Positions 11,843 through 20,973 are shown, numbered from the stretch's first letter. The stretch is 27,591 nucleotides of DNA from Ophiosphaerella korrae (GCA_028456385.1 JALNQF010000475.1:1-27591); one strand, 5' to 3'. The notes: generated by a model not told the origin, from the letters alone. Numbers and translations are program-made.

Positions 11843-11853
11843 AGAGGGGGGGA
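11843..11853 (+). other. Polypurine tract of gypsy-1
   Basis: AGAGGGGGGGA lies three bases before the 3' LTR. This is the expected primer site for plus-strand DNA synthesis during reverse transcription. The seven-G run survives RIP because only its edge bases lie in susceptible dinucleotides. Confidence 0.8.
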
Positions 11854-11856
11854 TAG

Positions 11857-12303
11857 TATTATATTAGTAACAAGGGAAATTAAGATAGAGCTAATTAGTC
11901 CTTACTTAGGTACTAATAAAGTATAGGACGAGTAGAGTAATAACTTTAATTAGGAAACTACTTATAACTAGGATACGTAAGTAATCCCTTAATCTATTAA
12001 GTATATAGATAGAAGGTAATTATAGATTAATAGATTAGTAATCTATAATCTATAGTTACTAAGACTAGATACAAGTAATAGATTAATAGATTAGTAGGAA
12101 TATATAATTAGTAGTAATGCGCATTATTAGGATAGTATTAGTAATCTAATCCTTTAACTATAGAACGCTAATACAAGATAATTGCAAGATATCTTCTATT
12201 ATTTATAGTTATTACTAATTATAATATAAGCTTTTGTTATTACCTTGTAATCTACTAATAACCTAAAGGTTATTAGGAAGTTAACCCTAGTAACCTCGTT
12301 ACA
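11857..12303 (+). repeat. Gypsy-1 3' LTR (447 bp)
   Basis: This is the uninterrupted copy of the LTR. It starts TATTATATTAG, where TG has become TA, and ends CCTCGTTACA, which is unmutated. It is followed by the ATTTT duplication at 12,304-12,308. Differences from the 5' LTR are mostly transitions. Confidence 0.92.
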
Positions 12304-12308
12304 ATTTT
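12304..12308. repeat. Target-site duplication, right (ATTTT)
   Basis: This is the partner of 4,765-4,769 and fixes the ends of gypsy-1. Confidence 0.85.
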
Positions 12309-15200
12309 ATTAGAAGTAAAATAATATAAAAAAATCTACTTATAAATTACTTATAGTAATTAATAAAACTAATAAATACTTTTATTTTATATACTATATA
12401 TAAGATTAGCTATTTTTAAACTATTTTAATATAACTTATATTTACGCTAACTTTATTAAGTTAAATAATATACTCTAGGTACTCTATATACTATATATAC
12501 TACTTATATTTCTTAAGCTTTATAAATAGCTTAAATTAGTATAGTCTTTTTAGTACTTTTTTTATATAGCTTATATACTTATCTTTTATATCTAAGAAGA
12601 CTAAGATATTATTAAAGTAGATAATATAGGTAATATTAATAAGACTTACTAATACTTAGTTTATATAAGCTTAGAACTAGGCTAGAGTATTTATAAAGCT
12701 AAAAAGTATTACTATATACTTAAAGTAGCTATATCTAGTCTTAAAAGTAGTTTTCTATTTATTACCTTCTTTAATTCTAATATAGTAGTATATATCTCTA
12801 ATATTAAGCTTAGTATAGTACTTTACTTAAGCTAACTACTTTAGTAACTCTATAATTAGAAGTAATAAATACTAGTTCTTAAAAGTTATTTTATTAAAAC
12901 CTTTATAGTTTATATATAGCTTTAAGCTACTATCTTTTTTCTTTATAAAGAGTATTAGTACTTTTACTAGAGATTTTAAGTATTTTATTTACTTTTAACT
13001 TATAAAGTTAGCTAAGTACTTCTTTAGTACTTATAACTTAGTTACTAAGAGATTATATAGTAGCTAGTAAAGTAGTTATATATCTTATACTAAATTTATA
13101 GCTTAATCTTAAGGTTTATACTTTACTAGAGTTATAAGTTTTTTTTAGAAGCTATATCTATATACTTAGTATATTATAAAAGTAATAAGCCTCTTTTAAA
13201 GCTAATTAGGCTACTTTAGCTTATATAGCTTACTAAATACGCGTATATATTACTTTATAGACTATATATTATTTAGTTAAACTATTTAGTATCTTTTATA
13301 CTTACTAGTTTAAACTTAAGTATATCTTTAGCCTTCTTACTTTAGAGGAGTACTCTCCTAGTACTATAGCTTATTTTAGGTTAATACTTATTAATCTAAG
13401 GTAAACTAAGGTATATATTATACTTCTTAGTATTTATTACTATAAATATTACCTAGTATATTTATATACGCCTACGTGCGTCTATAAAAGTAATATCTAC
13501 TATTATTATACTATATATATTTAACTCTTCTATATTTATACTCTCTACTATTATATTAGGTAAAAAAGTAATAAAGAAGCTCTATTCTTTTACTACTATA
13601 GCTAATAAGAGGTTAAGTTATAACTTTTTATCTATTATAACTTTAAGCTATAGTACTATACTTATTACTACTTTAATTATTAAGAAACGTCTTAGCTTTA
13701 TATAAGTAGCGTTATAGAAAGAACCTAAGTTTCTTTTTTCTTCTAATAAGGCTACGTAAGCTATAAAGTAGAAGATTAGTCTTTAGAGCTTTTTTCTTTT
13801 TTTAGCTTAAGTAAATCTATACTTAATATTTATTTTTTAAGCTTTATATAGTTAATAATCTTATATATAAAGTTTTTATAGTTAAAATATATAAAAAGCT
13901 AGTAATTAGTTTTATCTTTATACTTCTTAGGCTTAGCTAAGTTATTTTATACTAGTTTATCTTACTTTACTTTTTTTAGTGTTTTTTTATCTTCTTCTAA
14001 CTCTAATTAGTTTATTTAGTAGTTCTTCTTCTTCTCTTTAGCTTCTTTAGTCTATAATAGTTACGTTTACCTTTTTATATATAGCTAGCGCTAGTATATA
14101 ATATTAGCTTACTCTTTTACTTAAGTAAGTATTATTAGCCTTTTTAGTAGAAAAAGTACTAATTAATCTTATATTACGTATAATAGTGCCTTTCTATACT
14201 TTAATACTTATAACTCTAGGGTTTAGCCTAGTAGCTCTTCTTAAAGTAAGTATATATACTCTAGTAAGTCTATTAGAGATTGTTTATATTACTACCTATA
14301 GTTTTTTAGAGTATAGTAGGCTTATATTTTATATTTAATAGGTATTTTAAGTATATTTAGTATTACTACCTTTAAATTAGCTTAATTTAGCGCTTATATA
14401 AAGGTAAAACTCTACTTACTTTTATAGTAAGCTTTTTAAGTTAATTTTAGTAGTTTAGAGAGGTATCTAATACTAAATTCTACTTTTTAGACTTCTATAG
14501 TAAAGTATAGAGGAGACTAGAAGAAATAACTTTTATAGTTTCTTTCTTAGTAGTTATATTCTACTCTATTCTTCTTTATAAATATTTATAGAGGTTCTAG
14601 TTATAGTAAATTTATAGCTAAGGGTTAAGTTTAACTAAGTAGGCTAGTAGTAAGAGTATCTATTTTAACTACTAATTACTCTCTTACTTTATATTAAGTA
14701 TAAAGCTTTCTTAGTATCTATACTTCTTTAAAGTTATAAGTCTCTTAGTACTATATATAGAGTTTTTCTAACTCTAAGGTAATATTACTTTAAGTTAGGC
14801 TAGATTAACTCTATTCGCCTTATAGTATATTAGTAATATAACTTCTTTTATCTCTTTACGTATACTATACTAGAGATAGCTTATTACTCTATACTATCTC
14901 TATCGTAAGTAGTATTATAGCTATTAGCTTTTCTAGTAGAGTAGACTAGCTATAGTATAGTAGTAGGCTCTTTAATATAATAGTATTTACTAATATAATA
15001 TAAGTAAAGCGATTATAATATTAAACTAAGTTACTAGTAGATTAGAGGCGTTATAGTAAGAGTATAGAAGATTAAGTTATAGTAAAAGGTATAATAATAG
15101 GTAGAGTAATTACTAACTACTTAGCGATTCCTTTAAAGGGCTTATATACCTTTCCCCTAAAGCTAACTACTTTAGGCTAACCTAAGATAAAGTAGTTCCT
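12309..15200 (-). pseudogene. Gypsy-2 gag-pol relic
   Basis: On the minus strand the reverse transcriptase is recognisable from about 12,960 to 12,310. It has an L-x-x-D-Y-R-x-L-N-like block, then a TR-Y-G-Y-F-E-Y block, and a catalytic box reading YFNN (originally YFDD) at about 12,610-12,625. It is followed by the LGF-x-N-Y-Y-like thumb motif. A CCHC zinc knuckle with RIP-altered Cys codons lies at about 13,845-13,890, so gag precedes it (about 13,900-15,200). I could not place the protease confidently. The family differs from gypsy-1 and gypsy-3 in these motifs. The start coordinate is approximate. Confidence 0.65.
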
Positions 15201-16017
15201 AATACTAATCTTATAACTATATACTACTTTAAGAAGAGAAAAGTAGCTTATATTAAAAAGCTAAAAAAGTAAAATATATAAGCTAGTATATAAAGAGCTA
15301 TAATTTTATATTCTATATAATACTAATTAAACTTAAGAGTAGTATAGCTACTATATCTATCTAAGATTAAGAGCCTATATACTCTACTTATATAGCCTTC
15401 TATCTACTTATTAAAATACTAGATTTAGTATATACTTAGTTTATTTATTATCTATCTATTATTACTAACTATAATTATATAGCTAGCTAGTAGATCTATA
15501 TACTAGCTACTTTAGTATATCTTTCTAGCTAAGATAATAAAAAGTAGGATTAACTAACTAAACGCGTTAATATACTTAATTATTGTACTCTAGTTATAAT
15601 TTTTTAGCTAGATAGTAATAGCTTAACTAATTATATCTAAACTTATAATAACTTTAGTTATAAAAGCTACTCTTGTTATAAACTTAGTCTTATTAAAGTT
15701 ATATATATTTTTATTAAGTATTTTATATACTTAGCGTATTTTTTATATAAGCTTAAACTATATATTAATTTAGACTAGGTTCTTATACTTAGCGCGCTAA
15801 GAGTAGAACTTTCTATTCTACTTTATCTAAAGTTTAGGCTAGCTCTTAATCTATTAATCTACTTAGTTCTTACTTATTAAAGGAAGAGAAAGATTTTAGC
15901 TATAAGTAGTTAGTAAAACGTCTACTATATATTATACGTTAATTAAGGCTAAGGATCTATTAAATAAGAGACTACTCTTCTAAAAGTAAGAGCTTACGTT
16001 AGCGTTAATAGATTACA
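15200..16017 (-). other. Possible gypsy-2 5' LTR and leader
   Basis: This is RIP-mutated AT-rich DNA upstream of the gypsy-2 gag. I found no second copy in the window, so LTR status cannot be tested here. The only hint is a minus-strand TGTAATC at 16,017-16,011. Confidence 0.3.
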
Positions 16018-16668
16018 CTTATAGAGAGGGCACCTTTAAGGTAGCCTTAGAGGGTTAAGTAGGGGACTTAGAATAACTTTAAACTCCTGCGTGTACTTGT
16101 AATTTTTTTTTGAATTAATTAAATTAGACGCAAGATCAAGTCTACCTTTCTTTTGAGGTGATTTCTGATGTTGTACGCGGCCTATTGTTGATTGAATGCT
16201 TGCTGGCGCGTAAATTTTGATGAGGTGGCCGGAGTGGTGGTGGAACACGTTACTTGCTTCCTTAGGCTCACCAGTAAGCGCTCATTAGTAAGCCGCGTCG
16301 TTACGTGTTTAGGTTATGTTCTGTTGCGTCATCCTACTCAAGTTCGCCCCCGCTGTCGGGCTCTATTGGCTCCAGCTAGAGCGGGCTGACGGGCCTAGCT
16401 GTATTCGTAACATGCCAACACCTGTCAGGCCCTTATTCTATCGATATTTTTCACCTCCAGATTAGGTTAGCTTCACACCTCCGTGTGTGTTTGCGGCCCC
16501 ACTTAATCTCAGCTCTAACTTCTACCGCACTCTTTCGTGTAGTTCCGCTTTAAAATTGCCTCCAGACCTGCAGTTAGACGACTCACACTAACTTCAGCCG
16601 CGCTAGAAGTAGGTAAAAGCCTTCATACTTTACGAGAAAAATCTAACTGCAATCAAAGGCCCTTTGCC
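16018..16668. other. AT/GC transition and upstream region of the ISG12-like gene
   Basis: The sequence changes from RIP-type AT-rich to ordinary composition within about 60 bases, near 16,080. The rest is non-repetitive with normal CpG, CpA and TpG. Short open frames here (for example 16,192-16,389) show no domain or compositional support. The 150 bases before the start codon at 16,669 are rich in C and T, as often seen in fungal promoters, with a weak TTTAAAA at about 16,550. I see no defined operator. Confidence 0.55.
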
Positions 16669-16827
16669 ATGGGGAACCGAACTTCTAAACCGGAATTGAA
16701 CTCCAGATCGATTGAGGAGTACTATGCAGCGCTTGCAGGGGAGCGGAATCTCCAGGTTACAAGAGGCAAAGAAGAAGAAGAAGAAGAAGAAGAAGAAGAA
16801 GAAGAAGAAGAAGAAGAAGAAGAAGAA

Positions 16828-16864
<37 letters not shown>

Positions 16865-17493
16865 CCTTGTTGCCTGACTTGACCAAGAAATCGTCAGGCG
16901 CGGATTCGAAAAAGGGCGAAGATGAGGACCCTGGACCAGAGCAGTCATCTTCGACCACTGGAAACAGCCAACGAGGCAGTGCGTCTCTCATGGATCCTCG
17001 AGTAGTTGATACCATGCAAAAGATTTCCATGCTGTCTAGTAAGACGGGTGCGGCTATGAAAGCTGTAATTACAGCATTCATGAAGACTGACGTCAAGGTT
17101 ATTGCAAAGGCCATTTTCGAATGGATCAAAGCAAATACCTGGAAGATTGCTGCTACCGTCATTCCTCTCATCCTGATTGCATGCACTCCGCCCATTCTAT
17201 CAGCTATCGGTTTCACGGCAGGCGGTATAGCTGCAGGTATGAGCTTGATCGGTGCATACACTTGACTCAAGTATGACTAATATTTACTAGGTAGTCTCGC
17301 TGCAAGCATCCAAGCTGGCATCGGAAATGTTGCAGCGGGCTCCGCATTTGCCGTCCTCACCAGCGCTGGAATGGGTGGTTTTGGGCTCCCTATCGTTACA
17401 TTTGGTGGGTGGGCTATTAGTAGTACTGTTCTTTGGGGCATTGCAGCCTGGAAACGGATGAGAAGTGGTGACAAGCATGCCAAGCATGATTAA
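16669..17493 (+). CDS. ISG12/IFI27-like (IFI6/IFI27 family) membrane protein, two exons
   Basis: Exons 16,669-17,236 and 17,291-17,493 encode 256 residues. The start lies in a strong context (GCCATGG). The N-terminus MGNRTSK fits an N-myristoylation signal (Gly2, Ser6). Residues 35-65 are Glu19 then Asp12, followed by a polar linker to about 107. Residues 158-240 are hydrophobic and Gly/Ala-rich with the ISG12 signature: ILSAIGFTAGGIAAG, then SLAASIQ, then AAGSAFAVLTSAGMGG. The signature is continuous only after splicing, which supports the intron. The tail (243-256) is basic. Animal members act at mitochondria or the nuclear envelope in innate immunity and cell death. The fungal role is unknown, and membrane residence is inference. 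No partner gene is adjacent. Confidence 0.85.
16771..16863 (+). repeat. Coding compound microsatellite (GAA)19(GAT)12
   Basis: Ninety-three bases of perfect trinucleotide repeat lie in frame inside the ISG12-like gene and encode Glu19-Asp12. Length changes would keep the frame. The antisense frames give poly-Ser, poly-His and poly-Leu strings that are artefacts of the repeat. Confidence 0.97.
17237..17290 (+). other. Phase-1 spliceosomal intron of the ISG12-like gene (54 bp)
   Basis: It has a 5' site GTATGA, a branch-like TGACTAAT and a 3' site TACTAG. Removal joins G|GT to give Gly190 and restores the ISG12 motif. Unspliced, the frame stops at 17,263-17,265 after 198 codons. A shorter GT-AG alternative (from 17,252) is less canonical. 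Confidence 0.85.
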
Positions 17494-18112
17494 GCCTGTG
17501 GCTATTAGCTACAGAAATGCGACGGAGATTCCGGCTACCATTTTTGAGGTTCTTTTCGAGAGAATATGTATGATACTAGCAAGTTAATAATCACTCTCTC
17601 AAGGCCACAGAACAGAGGGAAACTCATAACAAAGAGGTCAATCAAGTACACTGCCTGAACTTCTGGATCAAACTTGACTCCGCATGCTTTGTCTAACTGA
17701 TGTAGTGATTCAGCTAATACGAACAGTAATATATGCTTTTTGAGATATAGGAGTATGAGCAATAACTACTCGCCCTCCTGCTTTCCTTTCTTTTGTTACA
17801 TTTTCCACTAAGAATGCCTTCAAAAATGTAAGAGGTATTTTGCTTCATACGCTTATATAATATAATCTTGCAAGCAGTGTGCAGCAATTGCTATTTGCCG
17901 AGCCTTCCAAACCCGACTCTCGAGTTATTCTTATATCAGTTTTACCGTGAGTAGACAGGCAGAGAATTTAGGCTGAGGCTTTGAGACATCAGGAACGCAT
18001 AGATCTGCCAGATTTGTGTCTTGGAGGAGGAGCTCTTGTAGATGCTTTCTTTTCTGAAGTCAAAGTCTTTTGACATGACATGAAATTGTATGGAATTAAA
18101 ATAAGTCACTGC
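17494..18112. other. Intergenic region between two convergent genes
   Basis: The ISG12-like gene and the NmrA-like pseudogene point towards each other here, so this should hold both 3' ends. Composition is normal. A 75-codon open frame on the minus strand (17,535-17,762) has no recognisable domain. I could not extend it convincingly upstream, so I do not call it. I see no repeat or RNA gene. Confidence 0.6.
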
Positions 18113-19058
18113 TCACCCCTTTCTCAATAGCAAGCTTTCGGCATAACGAATAGATACCAATGAGCTGGCGTCCGAAACTACCAGATCTGGAAGCTCATGT
18201 TTGCGTTTTTCTAGGAATTGTTTGAAGGTTGTAAGGAGCACTCCCCAGCCCTTGAACTCTTCTAAATCCGCAAGTGCGTCAAGGCCAAAGGATTTTGGTT
18301 ACTCTTCTCCGTCTCCTCGGCAGTCCGGTATACAATTTCGAATGGTTGCCCAGAAGCCTCCGAGAATTCTTTCATCATATCATCGAAACGCAGCTTTTCA
18401 CCAGCTACCGTTACAGTTTGTTCACAGAATCGCCCGGGTTCATTGAAAGCTGCAGTGATGAAAGCCCCAATGTCATCCGGATCGACGACCGCTATGATAC
18501 GGTCAGGCCCATAACTGTTGAGAAGTCTGCCTTCTTTCATTTCAGGAAACATCCAGTAAAGCAGCGGAGGCAGTAGATTCGTGGCGAAAAAGCCAGGGCG
18601 GATTAGAGTCCACATCATCCCGCTTTTCTTGACAAGTTCTTCAACATCGCCCTTATTCAGAATAGCAAGGGCAGCTACCGAGTCCTTGTAGTACTCCCGA
18701 GCATCTAGCCTGTTCAAAGGCAATGTGGTTGGAAAAGCAACGTGCTGAACCCCGGCAGCTTTGGCCAGTCGTAACATCACGCGAGCCTCTTAAACTTCCG
18801 AGTCGTCGACGAAAGACGGGAGTTGATTAAGTAGCATTGCCCGGCAGCCTTTGAGAGCGACCTCGATGGTCGAAGGCTCTTTCCACGTACCTAGTATAAA
18901 CTGGCTTGCTCCCCAAAGGGTTTCAGGGCTTGGGCGCGGTCACTGGATTCGTCGCGGACAAGGACGTGAACATACCAGCCAGCTTCGACAAGGTGTACAA
19001 TAGCACCTCGGCCTTGTGCACCAGTTGCACGCATGATCAACGCAACTTTTTCAGACAT
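18113..19058 (-). pseudogene. NmrA-like NAD(P)-binding protein, disrupted
   Basis: Read across three lesions, this is a full-length NmrA-family protein of about 315 codons (atypical short-chain dehydrogenases that bind NAD(P); some act as redox sensors). It starts at 19,058-19,056 and ends at TGA 18,115-18,113. Visible blocks are an N-terminal Rossmann strand with TGAQGRG, then VLVRD, GTWKEPSTIE, LKGCRAM, and a C-terminal DLEEFKGWGV block. Lesions are a -1 type frameshift near 18,890-18,900, an in-frame TAA at 18,792-18,790 where Gln is expected, and a second frameshift near 18,285. The first Gly of the GxxGxxG loop is Arg. A GTACGT near the first frameshift could tempt a program to call an intron, but the segment it would remove is conserved coding sequence. 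Confidence 0.85.
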
Positions 19059-19330
19059 CTTATCTTGAAATAATAAAGGTAGTAGTCAATATAATTGAGT
19101 GAGGTTATGACTGGAGAAGGAGTACTGATTAGGAGACAGCAGGTATTCTTATATCCATTTATTATGAGTCCTCTAGTACAACTTTTTACGAAGACGATAT
19201 CAAATATACGTATGAGCGCGGGGTAACTCACGAACCTAGATTTAGATGAATTGCAGGAATTCCACACCGATTGCGCAGTGCCGCAACTATTCCGGAGTAC
19301 CGCACCTTGCACAACATTTGATATGACAAC
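19059..19330 (-). other. Upstream region of the NmrA-like pseudogene
   Basis: This 272-bp region should hold the former promoter of the pseudogene. Composition is normal at its distal end (GC-rich, with a palindromic TCCGGA at about 19,290) and AT-rich near the start codon. I see no defined element. Confidence 0.45.
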
Positions 19331-19429
19331 TGTCGCAAGTTAGAGCTCCGCTCCATACGATTCAGGTAAGCCCGCAGCAGTAAGCGAGCCGCACGAGCCG
19401 TTCGAGCTGCTCCACTGTAGTGTGGCTTA
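19331..19429 (+). repeat. Unmutated copia-LTR-like fragment
   Basis: Starting abruptly at TGTCGCAAG, this segment aligns with the copia 3' LTR at 1,626 onward for about 90-100 bases. Essentially all differences are C-to-T or G-to-A in the other copy. It lies at the edge of the normal-composition island and has escaped RIP. The end of the element is unclear and no target duplication was found, so it may be a solo LTR or an LTR fragment. Confidence 0.65.
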
Positions 19430-19460
19430 TCACCTGACGCCCGGACTCACCTGACGCCCG
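19430..19460. repeat. 14-bp direct repeat pair
   Basis: TCACCTGACGCCCG occurs at 19,430-19,443 and 19,447-19,460, separated by three bases, just after the LTR-like fragment and at the right edge of the island. Confidence 0.85.
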
Positions 19461-19580
19461 AAAATCAGCCATCTTGGCTACACAAAGATGAGGTTATTAT
19501 AGCCCACACACAAGCTACTATTACAAGATTTTTTGAAGTTTCAATATATTGAGCTTTGAGTATATACTTCTATAATTTAA
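19461..19580. other. Edge of the RIP-affected right flank
   Basis: This short transition to AT-rich sequence contains a small palindrome, AGCCATCTTGGCT (19,467-19,479). It should include the 3' end of the pogo-type element, but I could not identify its terminal inverted repeat or TA target site. Confidence 0.4.
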
Positions 19581-20965
19581 TTATAGTTTGTAGCGTTGTG
19601 GGAGGTTGATATTACGGCTGCGAGTTAACCTTAGCGGTGCTAGTGCACTGCCGCCCATTACCTCTTTAGCGGCACCAAGTTGATTACAGCTATCTCTAGT
19701 AACTTAAGAGCCTTTGCGAGCTTTTTGAGTAGCTTTTTTAGCTATCTTAACGTTGTTCTAGAGTTATCTTTTAGTATTACGCGCAAGTTAAGCCTCTACG
19801 CGATTGTAAGCTTTTTAAGCCTTTGCAGCGTTGCGGGCAGCCTTAGCTACTACGCGATTTTAGCGGCGCTCCTCTATTAATATAGCCTTCTAAGCTTTCT
19901 ATTACTCTCTAGCCTTAATATCCTCTACTTTCTAGAGTTGTAGCTTAGCTACATTAGCCTACTTTTAAGCCTTGCGCTTGCGCGTATCTCTTACTTTGTT
20001 TAGCGACTAAAATACTACTCCTCTATTATATTTAGCGGGCGCTTTAAGCGCTAGAGGCTTACCTTACTAGCAGTGCCTCTTCTTATTAGCTAGAGTACTA
20101 CGTAGGCCTTTAACTTTATATTTAAGTAGAGAGTTTTATATAGAGATCTTATAGACTATATAGCTAAGTAGCTAAGCGTTTTTATTATAGATATTATTAA
20201 AAAAAGTCTTTAAGATTACGTGTATCTTATACTAGTTACTTACACTAGGTACTAACGCTAATAAGTTTGCTAATAAGCTTAAAGATAGCTAGCTCTAGTC
20301 TTCTACTTTAAATTATTTAAGTATAGCGTTAGGCTTAAATAGAGTAATTCTAGTAGCGCTAAAGGCCTTTAGTATTATTACTAACTTAAATATAGTACTC
20401 TAGGTAGTATAAAATAGCCTATAGAAGTCTCTCTTTATAATATTTATAAGCCCTTAGTACGCTTCTATATACTAAGTAAGCTATACGCTATAAGCTAACA
20501 ATAGAGGCTTAAATATAACAATATTAAGTAGCTAGAGTATATAGGTTAAGTAAGGTAGATATATAGCTAAGAGTATCTTATAGGCGTTATAGTACTTAAT
20601 AAACTCTATTATTAGATACGATCTATAGCTATCTAAGATAAGTAACTAATACGCGCAATAAGCTTTCTTATAAGTCTTGTAGTTAAACACTTATTTAAGC
20701 TACTATAGGCCTAAACTATTATTTATCTAGCTAGTTAGTAAGCTTATAAAGAAAGTTTTGTATATAGATAGGTTAAAATCTAAAAGTTAAGTATCCTAAA
20801 TATTACTAGAAGACGCAGCGTATATAAGAGCTAGCGTTAGTATAGTCCTATTAGCGTATATATATACTAGCGTTATTACTTACTCTTTATTTCTACTTTA
20901 TAGAAAGTATCTTATCTTCTTATAGTTATAGAGGTAGTGTAAAGGAGTTATCTCTTATATCTCTT
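19581..20965 (-). pseudogene. Pogo/Fot-type (Tc1-mariner) transposase relic, N-terminus missing
   Basis: On the minus strand, read through RIP stops, this matches the C-terminal two thirds of a fungal pogo-type DDE transposase. Near 20,870-20,780 is an N-x-E-x-V-I-T-L and ALIYAA-like block. At about 20,660-20,600 is the LLILDxxxSxL block holding a catalytic Asp. Then come LLAIYLP, an LQPLDV-like segment (mutated) and an IKRDFYRLF block at about 20,420. A Lys/Ala/Arg-rich C-terminal tail typical of these proteins runs down to a TAA at 19,583-19,581. The DNA-binding N-terminus is absent: homology ends at the palindromic cluster near 20,974. Mutation is heavy above about 19,900 and light near the island. 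Confidence 0.75.
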
Positions 20966-20973
20966 ATTTTCGC

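Larger units (their letters stand above)
4770..12303 (+). mobile_element. Gypsy-1: complete Ty3/gypsy chromovirus, RIP-inactivated
   Basis: A full-length LTR retrotransposon has LTRs at 4,770-5,650 (interrupted) and 11,857-12,303, flanked by the 5-bp direct repeat ATTTT (4,765-4,769 and 12,304-12,308). The 5' LTR is split by a 429-bp solo LTR plus a 5-bp duplication. Without these it is 447 bp, exactly the length of the 3' LTR. Domain order is gag with zinc knuckles, protease, reverse transcriptase, RNase H, integrase and chromodomain, which defines the chromovirus branch of Ty3/gypsy. A polypurine tract precedes the 3' LTR. The element sits inside gypsy-2. RIP has removed nearly all CpA/TpG, so it cannot be autonomous. 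Confidence 0.92.
12309..16017 (-). mobile_element. Gypsy-2: Ty3/gypsy 5' part, RIP-degraded
   Basis: A second gypsy family lies on the minus strand and was disrupted by gypsy-1. From high to low coordinates it holds a possible 5' LTR and leader (about 15,200-16,017), a gag region with a zinc knuckle, and the reverse transcriptase. The upper boundary at 16,017 is tentative. On the minus strand a TGTAATC occurs there, and the composition returns to normal shortly beyond, near 16,080. RNase H, integrase and the 3' LTR are not in the window. Confidence 0.6.

Noticed and set aside
1..16017. Interpretation of the AT-rich block as a centromere or as mitochondrial DNA
   Set aside because: Identifiable, RIP-mutated retrotransposons with target duplications explain the composition. 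Centromere function cannot be judged without CENP-A data, and nothing organellar is present.
16192..16389. Plus-strand 65-codon open frame upstream of the ISG12-like gene
   Set aside because: No recognisable domain, signal peptide or codon support; it is likely chance in GC-richer sequence.
16757..16948. Minus-strand poly-His/poly-Leu open frame
   Set aside because: Another frame of the same trinucleotide repeat; an artefact.
16722..17270. Minus-strand open frame of 182 codons with a long poly-Ser run
   Set aside because: It is antisense to the ISG12-like exons and exists because of the GAA/GAT repeat. It has no domain, and the plus strand has clear family homology and splice signals.
17535..17762. 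Minus-strand 75-codon open frame with Leu/Phe-rich sequence
   Set aside because: No recognisable domain and no extension upstream. It could be a gene fragment but cannot be supported.
18274..18576. Plus-strand open frames over the NmrA-like region
   Set aside because: They are antisense to a clear NmrA-family reading on the minus strand.
18793..18893. Possible intron in the NmrA-like gene from GTACGT to TTTAAG, which would remove the stop
   Set aside because: The segment encodes conserved NmrA-family blocks (GTWKEPSTIE, LKGCRAM), so removing it would delete part of the domain. A frameshift plus stop is the better reading.
19037..19312. Minus-strand 91-codon open frame overlapping the NmrA-like start
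   Set aside because: It lies in a different frame from the NmrA reading, covers the promoter region and has no domain.
19680..19880. Plus-strand 66-codon hydrophobic open frame
   Set aside because: It is antisense to the Lys/Ala/Arg-rich C-terminal tail of the pogo-type transposase; Leu/Ser codons are the complement of that tail.
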